Source of the DNA: Gloeopeniophorella convolvens
Lineage: Eukaryota > Basidiomycota > Agaricomycetes > Russulales
Length of the DNA stretch: 64,000 bases
Assembly (NCBI GenBank): GCA_022496205.1
Contig: WTXD01000015.1
Span: 248,001-312,000 of the forward strand
Reading direction: 5' to 3'
In this document: one piece after another, positions 45,387 through 57,278 of the stretch
Layout of the letters: every line of letters begins with the position of its first letter
How positions within the stretch are numbered: position 1 is the first letter of the stretch
Made by a program: the position numbers and the translations under genes
The notes under the pieces: model-generated
Told to the model about the DNA's origin: nothing
Database searches by the model: none
The model's input: only the letters and a program-made list of their open reading frames with translations

Positions 45387-46824
45387 TTAGATGGGGTTGG
45401 AGCACGATGGACATACGAACAGCGGCGCTTCTCCATCCCCAGCCGCGGAACCCTCGCTATGCACGTCTTCCTCATCATTACAGGCGATGATTGCTTCAAC
45501 CTCAACACCGTCTGATGCCTCGAGCCACTTCTCGAGCAGTTGGCCCCCAACGCGGAGCACCGCACAAGTCCCCTCATTCCCACCTGTTTCGGCGAGAAGC
45601 CGCACCCATTTGCGTGCCTCGCACACGCGCTTCACATTTCCTGCGACACCATGGCGTTTCCCACCGCGCACGATCGATGTCCTGGCAGTCGCCAGCACCT
45701 CCGGTGGTACGTGCTGTAACCCGGCGCATGGCGTGTCAAAGAGACCTCCGGCGTGTTTGGCACGCGACGCAGCAAAGATGTGGCCGTTCGAGCGTAGGCA
45801 GCGCGCATGATACCAGCGCCTGCAGCCGTCACGGGCACAAAAGTGCATTGGGTCCGCGCGGTCGGGGTTGTACTGTTTCCCACAGAGGCACAATGGGCTC
45901 TCGCCACCGAGCTGAGCCTGCATTTTTTTAGCATGAGGGTGTCGGTGGTGCAAACATCGACATACCGAGATAGATCCGGTGTGGGGATGATATATCGAGC
46001 GCGTATAGTAAGCGTCGTCCGGGATCGGTTCTTGGTCCAGGGACGTCTCGTCGTACCTTATGACTTGGGCAATTCCTGGTTCCAACCTGAGTTTAGCTAT
46101 GTTGAGAGTGTGTCTATAACGTCCTCACCATTTACTGAGTCAAGCGAAATCAGTTGTTCATCCAGGGAGCGACTGCGTTCAAACTTCCCATAGAAAGACG
46201 TATCCCTGTGGAACGGCTTAACAGAGGACTAGAGTCAAGGAGCGTTGTAATCCCTTACAAGTCTCCGGTCCCTTTTGCTCGTTCAGCGATGTCCTTTCCA
46301 GACCAGTACCATTGGACTGTCATCCACACCTGATGTTCATTGATCAGCCTAGGGTGCGTTTGTCCGGCATTATGGCAGGGGAGGTGGACGTACATTCCCG
46401 GGTGAATTACCACGGATCTCCTTGATTTGGCCGACCCAGGCACATGACGGAGGGTATGCTCTGTTGGGGTCCCAGTCACAATTCAGGATACGGATGCTGT
46501 TCAGGGCGGAGACGTCATCATTAGAAAGTATAAGAGCAGTGTAGATACTATGAGAACGTACTTGTCAAGTGGCTTGAAAATCCGAGGCTCCTTTGTCTCC
46601 GGGTCAATCACTGTATAAGACATTGTGCTGAGTAAGTGGATATAAAGACGGTGGGCACAAGGAAAGGACACACCTTTACACTGTTGCATGGACTTCCAGT
46701 CCTTCCACTGAGTATGAGATGGAGCCCGGGAAGCCTTGCGACCTGCGCTCTGGGGCCTCGCAGAGGCAGACGACCTGGATTTTCCGTCCTTTTTTGTGGT
46801 ACGGTGGCCGTTTGTGCGACCCAT
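45387..46824 (-). CDS. BAH-PHD chromatin-reader protein, copy 2
   Basis: Minus strand, seven exons: 46824-46674, 46610-46562, 46496-46394, 46329-46259, 46205-46129, 46075-45966 and 45917-45387, giving 363 residues. A basic Ser/Lys-rich N-terminus (TTKKDGKSRSSASARPQ) precedes the BAH domain: NIRILNCDW, AYPPSCAWVGQIKEIR, VWMTVQWYWSGKD, FYGKFERSRSLDEQLISLDSVNG, YYTRSIYHPHTGSIS. PHD-type ligands CLCGKQYNPDRADPMHFC and CRRWYHARC follow, then VRGGKRHGVAGNVKRV (shared with copy 1). The final CPSC pair is six residues or so from the end. All introns occupy the same positions as in copy 1, so the two arose by duplication. They are 8 kb apart and each lies near an HNH unit. Nuclear histone-reader role inferred from the family. 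Confidence 0.83.
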
Positions 46825-47198
46825 AGTTACACCGAGGGTGGTTGAGAGAAGAGAAATCGGAGGTGAAAGTGTGTGTGAGCGTCGCCGAGACGCTTCCGCT
46901 GCGCGGTGAACTTCATGATGATCGCTCTGAATGAAACCCGCTCCGCCAGATCGGGCGAGAACTGGGAGCGTGCCGCACGGCGGCGGCACGGGCCGCATCT
47001 CGATCGGGCTATATTCCCTCCGAGACCGTTCAGCCCACTGGCACTGTTGACTTCACTTGGTCAATTCAGAATGTTCAGCAGGTTGTAAATTATGGGATCG
47101 CTGGTCGTAATTCGTGGTATGATATGCGTATGTATTGTACTGTACCAGCGCACTTTTGACAGAATTTGCACAATGCAGAGCTCTGACTGCCGTGCAGG
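46825..47198. other. intergenic region
   Basis: Promoter side of BAH-PHD copy 2 and the 3' side of the next minus-strand gene. Nothing else seen. Confidence 0.4.
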
Positions 47199-49332
47199 CT
47201 ACGAGCGTGGAGACATCTGCATGGGTGTGGGCGGCTCCAAGACTGCCTCCGGCGGCACGCCGCTACTCTGCCACCACCTAAACCGTGGGCCGCCCGAATA
47301 CTGTCGCTGCTGCACGGGCGTGCGATGCGAGCCTTCCGCCTCCTGCTCCACCATCGCGCGCGACTCGTCAGATTCCTGCGGCACATCGATGTCGCCCGGG
47401 TCGTCCGCGACAGCAGGCATGCGCTGCGTCAGCAATCCCAAGCAGCGTTGTATTTCATCCAGCCCCGGCGCGTCACCCAGCAGCTTGCGGAGCTCCGGAT
47501 CGTGCGCCGTGAAGAACTTCAGGGTCCTGTCCACGAGCGCCTGGGACACCGGTGCGTCTATTTTCTGTAGTTGGTCCCCAAGTACGACGAACGTCTGCGA
47601 CACAACCGCCGCGGCGCGTGGCGAGAGTGGCTTGGTAGAAGCGGGAGGGTCCAGGATCGAGCGCGCAAGCGCAGTGACATTGAGCAGCTCCGCAGGGCCC
47701 GGCTGCTCGAGCTGCAGGTTGTTGAACTCCCCGGGCTGGGTGAGCTTGACCAACGCCGCAGCTTCTGCAGGCTCGACTGCGGACATAGGCCGGCTATTTT
47801 GTAGGCGCTTGCCGATACGCGCACGCACATCGCGGATGAGGCGTTGCGCGAGCAATGCGCCCGTGCAGCGCGAGACGACGCGCACGTACGGGTCCTTGTG
47901 CTCCCAGAGTGCGTTGACGAGGTTCGGCTCGGCGAATCGCGCACGCACGTACGACGGCATCCCCTCCGTCGCCCCGGCGGTGCAGTACGCACGTGCGCAG
48001 TACCACAGCGCGCGCAGCGCTCCGTGAAGGCGGCGGGAGCGGGTCTTGGCGTTGAGCACGCCGTCTTCCGCGAGGCTCGACTTGAGCATGTTGTGTAGCT
48101 GGAAGCCGAGGATAGACTCGGCGTTGCCTCCCCGGGCTCGAGCAGCCCGAGGAACGTCTTGTCCGCCTCCTTTACGCCTGTCGAGTCGAAGAAGCCCGGC
48201 ATGCGCGCGACGAAGGTCTCGATCTCCCAGTCCTCGTCGAGCTCCTTGAGCGTCCATTCGAGCGCGGCCTTGTCGATTTTCGATGGCGCGTCCGCCGCCT
48301 TGTCCAGGATGCTCTCGCGAAGACCTACCCTGAGCCGTTTCTGATGCCGCATGATTTGATCGCCCAGGTTCTCTTTCGTGACGCTCCGGAGACGAAGCCA
48401 CACAATCATCGCAAGCTGCGATAGCCTCCAGACGCCTCCCGACAGTGGACTATTGTACGGACAATCCATGAAGATGTTTGGTGCAAGGGTGATGGCAGAG
48501 TAGACGAGAGCAAAGGCGCACTCGAAACCGAGCACGACATACGCAAGGGTCTTGTTGATGGGCAGGAGAAATTCGAACAGGCCGACGAGGAAGAGGCCGA
48601 CAGCGGCGTGAAGGATGGCCGTCATCACGTCGACGACAAAAACGAGGCGCGAGCGCTGGATCCCGCCGAACAGGTAGGCGCGCACGCGCCCGCGCTTGTG
48701 CGGCGTGCCCCGGCGCTGTGTCAGCTGCTGGTAGCGCCGTGACCATTGTTGCATCAGCGTCGCCGAGAGCGCGCACGCGAGGCTCAGCACGAGACTGAGG
48801 AACCACACGACGTTGACGCGCACCGCCGACGCCGTGGGCGTGAAGCTGTCGGCCGTCGGCAGCCCGGGGAGCTCGGTCCCATTGAGTTGCTGTGATATCT
48901 GCGCGAGCAACGTGACGGTCTGGTTGCCCGAGTCTGGCGACAGCTGCTGGTAGCTCTCGACAAGGAATGTCGCGATCGCTGCAGAGAAGAGACCGGTCTG
49001 TATGCTGCCATCAGCACGGATGCTTCTAGGAGACTGCGGGACTTGCACTCACGAAAACAAGGATGCCCTCCATGTCGCCTTTTAAGCTGTCCGATATCTC
49101 CTTGTCGTGCTTCTCGGCCTCGGAGATATACAACATCCACATCTTGCTCGACGGATCGCTGAAGCCCTCCTCTGGCGGCGCTATGGAGGCATCGCTTTCT
49201 GGATCCAACTGTCAACCACAAAGCCGACGAGGAACACTACCCTAGGGTACGCACCTTGTCGGTGAGTGTGAGCGGTGTGCGGAGTTTTCGGGGGCTGCGC
49301 AACCTGGCTATCTGGACATTGCGCTCAACCAT
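47199..49332 (-). CDS. DUF6535 membrane protein, copy E (one frame break)
   Basis: Minus strand, exons 49332-49255, 49208-49053 and 48997-47199, about 677 residues. The start MVERNVQIAR leads to KMWMLYISEAEKHDKEISD, ILVF, the phase-0 intron, GLFSAAIATFLVESYQQL (TM1), VNVVWFLSLVLSLACALSATLMQ (TM2), QWSRRYQQL, two further hydrophobic segments (VGLFLVGLFEFLLPI, VVLGFECAFALVYSAITL) and DCPYNSPLSGGVW. The C-terminal part includes WTLKELDEDWEIETFVARMPGFFDS and RARFAEPNLVNALWEH, shared with copies F and G, and a Gln/Ser/Pro-rich tail. The frame breaks at the C4 run 48130-48133: one more base joins the two halves, so this is likely a sequence error. Copies E, F and G form a subgroup distinct from A-D (QWSRRY versus QWARRY). 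Confidence 0.78.
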
Positions 49333-50532
49333 AAACGGAAAGTCAACGCTGGCTCGTCACATTACGCACCGACGGTAGCCTGCCGGGCGGGCTTTGCAGA
49401 GGTGTTCAGTTTGGGCAGCGGTGGGCCTGGCAGGCGGCCGTAACAGAGTCAGACGGCATAACCGCAACACACCGGCGAATGTAGACGCACGTCGTTGATC
49501 ATTGGGCGAACGCGGCTCGCTCGAGCGCATCCACGACACGACGCTGCCTGAGTAGAAAGGAATCAGCGCACCGCAATCGTCTCACACGCGTTGAACAATG
49601 AAAAGCAACGCACCAGGACGCGCGCGGCTCGAGCCTGAGACGTTGCTCCGTGGGCGTGCGGACGTCGGCGTGGGTGCGCCAGGCCGAGGCGACGGCCGCT
49701 GCTGTCCCTGTCCTTTCTCTGCTTCCGAGTACGGGCTGGCCATAGCTGCACACTAGCACCACGAGCGTCGAGCTTCTGGTTCTTGAGGGTGAGCTGCAGG
49801 TGGGGTGGCAAAGGCGCAACGTCGGGCACAGCGCCCCAACTGAAATGTTTTTAGGGGTTGTCACATTGCAAGCATCGGCACCCGGGCGTCGGTAACGGAA
49901 CCGCGCTTCTGAGCACCGGACACCGCTCTGGCAGCCTTCCATGCCATGCAAGCTTGCCGGCGAGGCTAAACCAACTTAGCGTGGTCACATAAGCGCCCGC
50001 TCTGCGTAACCACCTCGCCGATGCACGCGACCGGGTGGCGGCTGGGCCACACATGTGCATGAGCCTGAGCGGTGGGCGAGAAAGGGAGATTGGAGCATGC
50101 AAGAGGCTTCGGGGATGAACCAACCGGCGGTAGAGGCATCGAAGTTGACATGATGACAGCAGCCGTCGAACACGCCCTCTCGGCGTGGCGCGACCCTCGG
50201 CACGCAATCTGCGCCAAAGTGCGACTCATGAGACGCGATAGGCATTGATATTGGGATAGTGACCAGCGTGAAGTTAGACCCCCTAACTGTGATAGCTGCT
50301 AGACACCCGTCTTCGACTAATGTAAGAACACTCACCAACGCTGCGGGCCGTCTGACGCCAATCTCCCACTTCAAACCTGCCCTATATCCCAACCTAACGA
50401 ATGCGCACACATCATTTACATTTTGACCCCCGCCGACCGACCGACCAGTATGTACCATAACATTAAATCGCACGTAGCACAGCACCACTCCGCCGCGACC
50501 CAGCCACCGCACCATGCAAAGCCCGGCGCTCC
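49333..50532. other. intergenic region between accessory and core genes
   Basis: About 1.2 kb. Many overlapping short frames, no recognised motif, repeat or RNA gene. Confidence 0.4.
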
Positions 50533-52958
50533 TCACACCCCGTCCGCCTGCATCGGCACCGCCTGCCCGCCCTTCGCCGCGGTGGGCGTGAACGTGTGCC
50601 AGCGATCGTTGAACCGCACGTCGAGCGGTCGCCCGCCGTACATGTATTGCTGGAACTTGGCGATCGCCGTCTCGGCCTCGGGGATCTGTGCGAACTGTAC
50701 GACACCGGCGCCCTTCGAGCGGGTCCCGTCAAACAGAATCTCTGCGAGCTCAACCTGTCCCGTCGTCTCAAATAGTTCGACTAGATCCTCGTTCGCCGTG
50801 GACCATGGCAGCTGTGTACCATAGATTAATAACTTGCCCTAACGAGAACACAGCATCGAGATAACACTTACGTTGCGCACCATGATCTGCTGGCTGGGCT
50901 CAGCGTCGTAGGCCGGGGCAAAGCTGCCACCGTAGCCACCGTAACCGGCTGCCTGCTGGTCGGGACCCGAGTAATCCGCGTACAGCTCCTGGTTTGAGAA
51001 GTCCCGGCCACCCGCAGCGTACCCGCCACGTCCAAAACCGCCACGCCCGTGAAGAGAGCCACGCAGACCACCGCGGAGCCCGCGCATGCCACGGAGGCCG
51101 CCGCGAAATCCGGTAGAGCCCGAAAGACCCGCATAGCGGTCCTAGGAGACTATTATTATTGACGCTAACAAGAGAGGAGGCGTAACTTACCTCGCGAACT
51201 TCGAGGATCCGGCCATACCAGTCGAAGCCGTTGTACATGCCTGGGTGTAACATAAACCACCGAAACAGTGAAAATTTGCCAATACGGACCAATGGCCTGT
51301 TGGGCATCCTTAGAAGTTTCAAAAATGACAGTGCCGCTACCCTTCGGCCGGCCGTCTGCACCAATGTTGATGTCGGCACGAACAATATTCCCAGCGGACC
51401 TGAACAAATCCTTCAAGTCCTGCCAACCGGCCTGGTAGGGCAGCTATGGAGGCCGAGTCAGATTTGCGGGCGGCCAACTCGAGAAAAAGATGCTTACGTT
51501 GCCAACATAAAGTTGGTTTCCAGGGTTTTGCCCGAATGAGTTATGGTACGCTGGGCGAGGCGGTGGGCCGGCAGTGAGACCCTGGCCTGCCATGGCCATG
51601 CCAATTTTTCCGGGCACAGGAGTAGCGCCGAAACGGGACTCAGTCTCCCGGTCCTGTACGAACGGTAAGCATGAGTATAAGTCTATAAGAAGTACAGCAA
51701 ACCTCGCGAATAAACACAGGGCGACCCAAAAGTGGCTGCTCTGAAAGCTCACGGATAGACCTCTGCGCATCCTCCTGCGACCCAAACTCGACAATTCTAA
51801 AACCCGTCAATGTCAGAATGCAACGCAGGACGCCAGGAGCCTGAAACAGGACGTACCCGCATCCCTTCGAGATACCCGTCGGTGTAACGAGTACTTCGGC
51901 GAACAGGACCTCACCAGCTAATAACCCCGACAATCAGCTCAACCATCCTCGCATCTCGCTTGGCCCATCAAGAACCGGAAAAAAAAACTGCGGCCCCCGC
52001 TCTCCGTCGTCCTACACCAGGCCTTGCTATTCCGACCCCCTCTAGAACTGCAAGAGACCTTCCCGGTGGCGTCCAAACTCCACACACTGCGGGACAACCG
52101 AGCCCGCACTGCCTCCAAAATCTCGATCCGCTCCGGCCCCGTTTCCGGCTCCTACACCCTCTTACCTCCAGGGGGCCACCGCATAACCGAACAACCACCT
52201 CGCTCTCAACCGCAACCATAACCATGACCAAAAAGGCATCAAAACGCCCCAACCCACCTCCCCGCATGAACTCGATCAGGTCGCGATATTTGACGTCGTA
52301 GCTGAGGTTGCCGACGTAGACGCGGTTCTCGCGCTTGCTCTGTTGTGCGAACTCGGCTGCCTCCTCATGAGGCGCGTTGATGGGGCCACCAAGCGAGCGC
52401 GGTATCGCCTCAGACGGCTTGCGGTCGCGGTCGCGGTCACGGCCGCGCGAGCGGCTACGCGAGGATCCGCGGGAGCGGGAACGCCGGGAGCGCCGACGTC
52501 CAGGAGAGGCGGAACGACGGTGGGACCGGGAACGAGAGCGGGAACGGGAGCGTGGGGAGCGGGAGCGCCGGCGCCGCTGTACGTAGGGAGGGTCAGTATA
52601 AGTTGGCATGCGTATATATGTACATGCTACATACTTCGTTGGCGCGCCGCTCGCGCTCTTCGGGCTCCCAGTGGTCACCACGTTCACCGCGCCTGCTTCG
52701 CACTGTATGATGCATGGGGAATTAGATACGCGCCAGCATCAAACGGAGTGACCTGGCAAGGTTTGGCGGGTACGTACCAGAATCCCTCCTGTCGCGGTCC
52801 CTGTCGCGGTCGCGGTCACGGTCGCGGTCTCTGTCGCGATCCCGCTCACGGTCTCTGTCGCGCCGCGAGTCCCTGTCCCTGTCGCGCTCACGGTCACGGT
52901 CATAGTCACGGTCCTTCTCTTTATCCGGGTCGTCCTTAATCTTCATGTCAACGTCCAT
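50533..52958 (-). CDS. three-RRM SR/RGG RNA-binding protein (Gbp2/Hrb1-like)
   Basis: Nuclear mRNA-binding protein; the architecture matches yeast Gbp2/Hrb1, which follow mRNA through TREX to export (family knowledge). From ATG 52958 it begins MDVDMKIKDD, an Arg-Asp dipeptide tract, then an Arg-Ser domain (SRSPRSRSRSRSRS). RRM1 starts NRVYVGNLSYDVKYRDLIEF and continues after an intron of about 335 nt with EVLFAEVLVTPTGISKGCG. RRM2 is NQLYVGNLPYQAGWQDLKDLF with RPKGSGTVIFE. An RGG/Gly-rich stretch (GGLRGMRGLRGGLRG) and a Tyr/Gly segment follow. RRM3 begins KLLIYGTQLPWSTANEDLVEL, with GAGVVQFAQIPEAETAIAKF, and ends HTFTPTAAKGG..DGV before TGA. Nine or so introns, all GT..AG. A core gene embedded next to the accessory block. 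Confidence 0.87.
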
Positions 52959-53394
52959 GGCGAAGTCAGACAGCTTGGCGATAAGGACGTGGGGCTGAAG
53001 AGGACTCGAGCGGGGAGGGGAGGGGACTGGGAGAAAAGGAGGGCGACCGCATACAAGCGCCGCGGTGCCTCTGTCCCGTTTCAATCGGCGCATATATCGG
53101 CGTTCCAAATGAGAGCCATCTCCATGGGCCCGCCATGCGGTCAGATGGCCAGTGGTCAGACTTCTTTTGCTGCTCGAAGAATCCTTTATGTATTACTGTA
53201 GAACCGTGTGTTCTCAAAAAAATGCGATTATGTGTATATGCGTGGTGCTATGTGTGCGGTGGAAATTACAAAACTGTACAGTAGGAGTAGAGGGTCATTA
53301 TCGTCTTCATACTTCGTGATAAGTCAGCGCTGTGCTGGTGGTAGTCTATTGCAATCTCCTCCGTTGATTTAGTTCACCCCCGAAATGCGTGCGT
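52959..53394. other. intergenic region
   Basis: 5' side of the RNA-binding protein gene and 3' side of the next minus-strand gene. A short AT-rich stretch at about 53215-53290 may hold a 3' end. No gene. Confidence 0.45.
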
Positions 53395-54075
53395 TTAATC
53401 GCTATGCTCAGAGTCATCCGTAGACGACTGGTGCGACCGCGGGCGCGATGCAGGGCGGTTGTTGCGGCGCGTCTTGGGCCCACCGGTCTGAGGGCCGCGG
53501 CGCCAGACGTGGTGTGCAACGAGATCGTCGACGATCGCACGCGACTCGGCGTTGATGCCGACGAGCGGCGACGCCGAGAGGCGGAGCAGGTCCGTGGCAG
53601 AGTAAACGAATGCGGCAGATGGCTTCGGTTCTGAGAAGGACAAGCGATCGAGTGAGTCACAGATCGACGTGCAAGAAAAGGCAAGAAACTTACCATTTGA
53701 GTGCTGCGCAACTGGGTGGAGCTCGACCGGGGACACGGCCGGGGAGCGCGAGTGCGAGCGCCAGCTGCCGCTCGATGCTTCTGAAGAAGTCGAGGGAGTG
53801 CGCGAGTGAGAGGGCCCGCCACTGCGGCGCTTGGGGGATGGTGCGCGAGCAGCAGCAGGGGCAGGGGCGCGCTCTACGGACTCGGTGTGGCGCCAAGAGG
53901 TAGCTGCCGCAGGAGAACGGGCGCCACCATGGCGATGTGGGGCAAAGGCTTCGAATGGGTTATGGGGGGCTGGCGCTGAACCACGGTGCTGGTGGTGGAA
54001 GGCAGCGAAGCCGCTGTGGTGCGGCGCGAGGAAGTGGTTCGCGTGGAAGGCGGCGGGAGCTGCGACGGCGGCCAT
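53395..54075 (-). CDS. small low-complexity protein with a YxxxxL-hydrophobic motif
   Basis: Minus strand, exons 54075-53694 and 53630-53395, 205 residues. The first half is rich in Ala, His, Pro and Ser (AAFHANHFLAPHHSG, SRTPSTSSEASSGSWRS). After the intron comes a compact conserved-looking block: KPSAAFVYSATDLLRLSASP followed by a SRAIVDDLVAHHVWRRG helix. The tail is Arg/Ser-rich and basic (RRNNRPASRPRSHQSS). The YSATDLL segment fits the YxxxxL-phi pattern used by eIF4E-binding proteins, so a translational regulator is possible, but this is inference from seven residues. No enzymatic motif. It is read divergently from nothing nearby; the next gene upstream is more than 3 kb away. Confidence 0.65.
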   Translation of the reverse strand: MAAVAAPAAFHANHFLAPHHSGFAAFHHQHRGSAPAPHNPFEAFAPHRHGGARSPAAATSWRHTESVERAPAPAAARAPSPKRRSGGPSHSRTPSTSSEASSGSWRSHSRSPAVSPVELHPVAQHSNGKFLAFSCTSICDSLDRLSFSEPKPSAAFVYSATDLLRLSASPLVGINAESRAIVDDLVAHHVWRRGPQTGGPKTRRNNRPASRPRSHQSSTDDSEHSD

Positions 54076-55943
54076 TGGGATATAACCTGAGAAGCTGGTG
54101 CTAACGGGAGCGGGAGGGAAGCGGATGAGAGAAGAGGTGCGGAAGACTGCAACTGCTGGACTGGGGAGTCATAGAGGGCAAGGGACGGTCTTATATCAAT
54201 ACGGGCTGACACGTAGGCTGAGCAAGACTTGAGCGGTGCACGGAATAAGCTCGAACAGCTGCGCATCATCCATGTCCACGCATGTTCACAGAGATCGGGT
54301 TCGCAATCGTCTGCGTCAGCATGTCCGACACGCCACTCGCCCCATCCCGGCCCCTCCCGCCGGCTCCAGAACCTTCCGCTATTGTCCACCCTTCCGTAGA
54401 CGTGGCCCGCTGGCCCCACCTCCCCCGAGATCTTCCCTTTCACCTCGCTCGGATTATCTCATCCCATGACTGAGCTGACTGGCACCGTCCGACGTCGTCT
54501 GAGATGTCTCGGGAGACGATGGCGCGAGTCCGCAACCGGATACGACGAACACGGAGAAGGCCGGGCGCCGCCGGGCCGTCGGCGCCCGTGGGCACGCCAA
54601 GTTGGTGATGCACCGCGTCATCTCTGCTGCGTCGCCCAGCCTCTCTTAGTTAGCCCCTCTTGTCATGCCTATCATCGTCCCTAACACTGTAATCACACCC
54701 GCGCTCACGGCTCCGTGCGGTGCAGTACTTGCGCCACTGCCCACGATCACGTTCCTGGGCTGCGTCGATAACCAGCCAACTGAGTAACTTGACCTTCCAA
54801 GCACCCGGCGCTTGCCCGGCGCACCCGGGCTCCTGCACCGCATCGCGCAGCGGGGGGACGTGGCGTGCTCTGAGCGCACGACGCGTGCATTGTGCGAGAC
54901 ATCCGGAACCTACGCACACCCACGCAGGTCCACGCCCCCCGACGGAAGCATTTTCTGCGGTCCCGAGTGCAGCCGCATACGGCTGCATGCACATAAACGT
55001 CTCTCTTGCAGCATGCACTAGCCTCGCGTGCTCATCCACACGTTTGGCGCCGAAGCAAGCACACAGCTGGACGCACAGGGGGATCGCCGGCGCGTCTCAA
55101 GGGACTCTAGAGTGCAGTTGCAGATCTTGCATCTGGAACGCGACGTCTTCCCGGAACTGGCCCATGAATATACATCGGACCTTGGGTGGCTGCTCGACTG
55201 CTTTCGCTGATCCTTACCTGCGTTTCAGCAGTTCATGAAGTCTCGCTGAACTGGAAGTACTCGAGCTGGACGCTACTTCGTGGTCGCGCGCAGCCCTGCC
55301 TTCGCCCAGCTGCCTTGCCTAGAACATCGAACCGCCGCGCGCCGCATGGCCATGTCAAGAGGACTCTCGCGGCCGTTGTGGGCTTCTTCTCCGTCCCGCA
55401 AGTAGGCTTAGTCGCGCCGTCTAACGCTATGCTCGGAGTCTCTGCCCCCGCTAAACATGGAACACCTGTACTATGTAGCGAGCTACCTTAATGTCAAGCT
55501 TCTGTGAATCACACTGGCAGCGACGGGCGTATTCTCGGACGTGCGTGTGGAGGCCCGTATCGCATGTTCACGCCTTGGGACACGTTCTCGGCGTGCTTCC
55601 ATACGTCCTCAGTTAGAGTCGATGCTCGGACCAGGCGATTCCAGTTGACGCTTCAGGTGCAGCTGCCAAGCACGCGGGCAAGTACAACGCCGCACAATAG
55701 TGGAGTCTCCCCATTTACACCACAGTCCCTAGCGTAGTGGCTTGTTCCGGTGCCTCCTTACTTGCGGAGGTGGTGTGGGTGCCTGAAGGTTTCATGAGCC
55801 TCTGCATTTTCCCCTGAAGGGATCGAACTGGATGCCCTTGGTCGATCTTATCTTGCTGATACGCTTCAATCCCGTTTGATCGTGGGATCTTGGGCAGGCG
55901 CACAGTCTGACGCTGTTTCTCTCTTGGGTTCACTATAGAACAT
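54076..55943. other. gene-poor region
   Basis: Presumed promoter of the small protein gene plus about 1.5 kb without a recognised feature. Confidence 0.4.
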
Positions 55944-57110
55944 ATGTCACCCGGCGATCTCGAGTTCACCGACTTCATTCTTCTCGCGGGTCGAAACTCG
56001 TCGAGACTTACAGCTCACGCGGTCAAACTGGCCACGCGCACCCAACGACGTCCGTCACCCTCTATTACACACTGCGGCAGCTGCGTCACCTGTCCCTATC
56101 ATCTCTGTCTCCAGCGGAGTCTCTCACCTTCGCTGGGCCTGGATCAATCGCGCGGACCAGAGGTGTGGCACCATCCATCAACGATGATGAATTCACCTGC
56201 CTCGGGAGTTGACATGGATGACCAAGTTTCCTACGATCGTGAGACTCGATGATCAAGCAGTGCAAGTTGGTGCACAATCACGCGTAAGCACCCGTCGTTC
56301 ACTCATAAACATGCACATCAATATCTCACTAGCGTGCTGCAGGTTCATAGGGTACGGACAAGGAATGGAAGAACGCATGGCATGCGTCGCCGACACTGCC
56401 CTTGTTTATCTCAGGCAGCGCGATTCCCCAATATCGACTCGTGCGTGTCTCTATGGCGCAATCGCGCACATCAAGGACCTACTGTCGAACACAAAGATGT
56501 CGGCATCAGCTCACGACATGCGCGCTCACCATCGCGCCTTCCTACACAAAATGGCATGGCACAGGTTCGAGGACGTCGACCACGTGCCTATCAGGCGCCC
56601 GGATCGACCAAAATGGAGACGGGACAGGTACTGACAAGCCCGGGTGCTCCGATGTTGCATCTCCAATGCACCACGTGCACCTATCACTTGTCTATCACGG
56701 GCCCGAGGGGGGAGAACTAGGACAATACGCCTTGCCGGAGGTGCGTGTCTACGTGCCTCGTGCGGGCGGCGCTGATGCTGGCTTTCATCAAACACTAAAC
56801 TTTGTTGTAAAACTTCCAGAGGGGTACCCCCGCCCGGGCCCGTCGAAATATACGGGAGGATTATCGAGGCCTGACCTGTATGCCTGTTTCCTCCGGTCTT
56901 TGTCAAGTACCATGGCTCTGAAAGTTTCTCATTTCTGACAGCACTTGTGACGAGCCTGCATTTTCAATCGGGGCTCACCGTTGTGACCTTGGATATCACT
57001 CATGCCACGTTTCGGGCATGTGCATCTGAACCCTTGGCGTCATAAGCGATCGAAGCTGCTCTCTCATCTTCAGGATCTCTTCACATTTCATCGAACGCCA
57101 ACGGCGCACG
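55944..57110 (+). pseudogene. possible degraded coding region (F-box/LRR-like flavour)
   Basis: Several plus-strand segments in different frames look protein-like: LEFTDFILLAGRN near 55960, RACLYGAIAHIKDLL near 56440, VHLSLVYHGPEGGELGQY near 56675, and VKYHGSESFSFLTALVTSL near 56910 followed by LTVVTLDITHATF. The pattern of a conserved-looking Leu-rich beta/helix sequence broken across frames suggests a decayed or multi-exon LRR-like gene, but splice joins could not be fixed and no F-box was found. Low certainty. Confidence 0.25.
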
Positions 57111-57278
57111 CAGGTCACAACGCCCCGACGCCGCCGGGGCACATTGAGGCCATCCCTCTAATCCCACATCCGTGCACAGCGTGGCCGCGCCAATGCAATT
57201 GAAAAGCACGCCTGCCTGCCCTGGGGCCCTACACTCACTCTGTTACTCCGCCTGCCTTGTCCTCACCTTGACGCCGAC

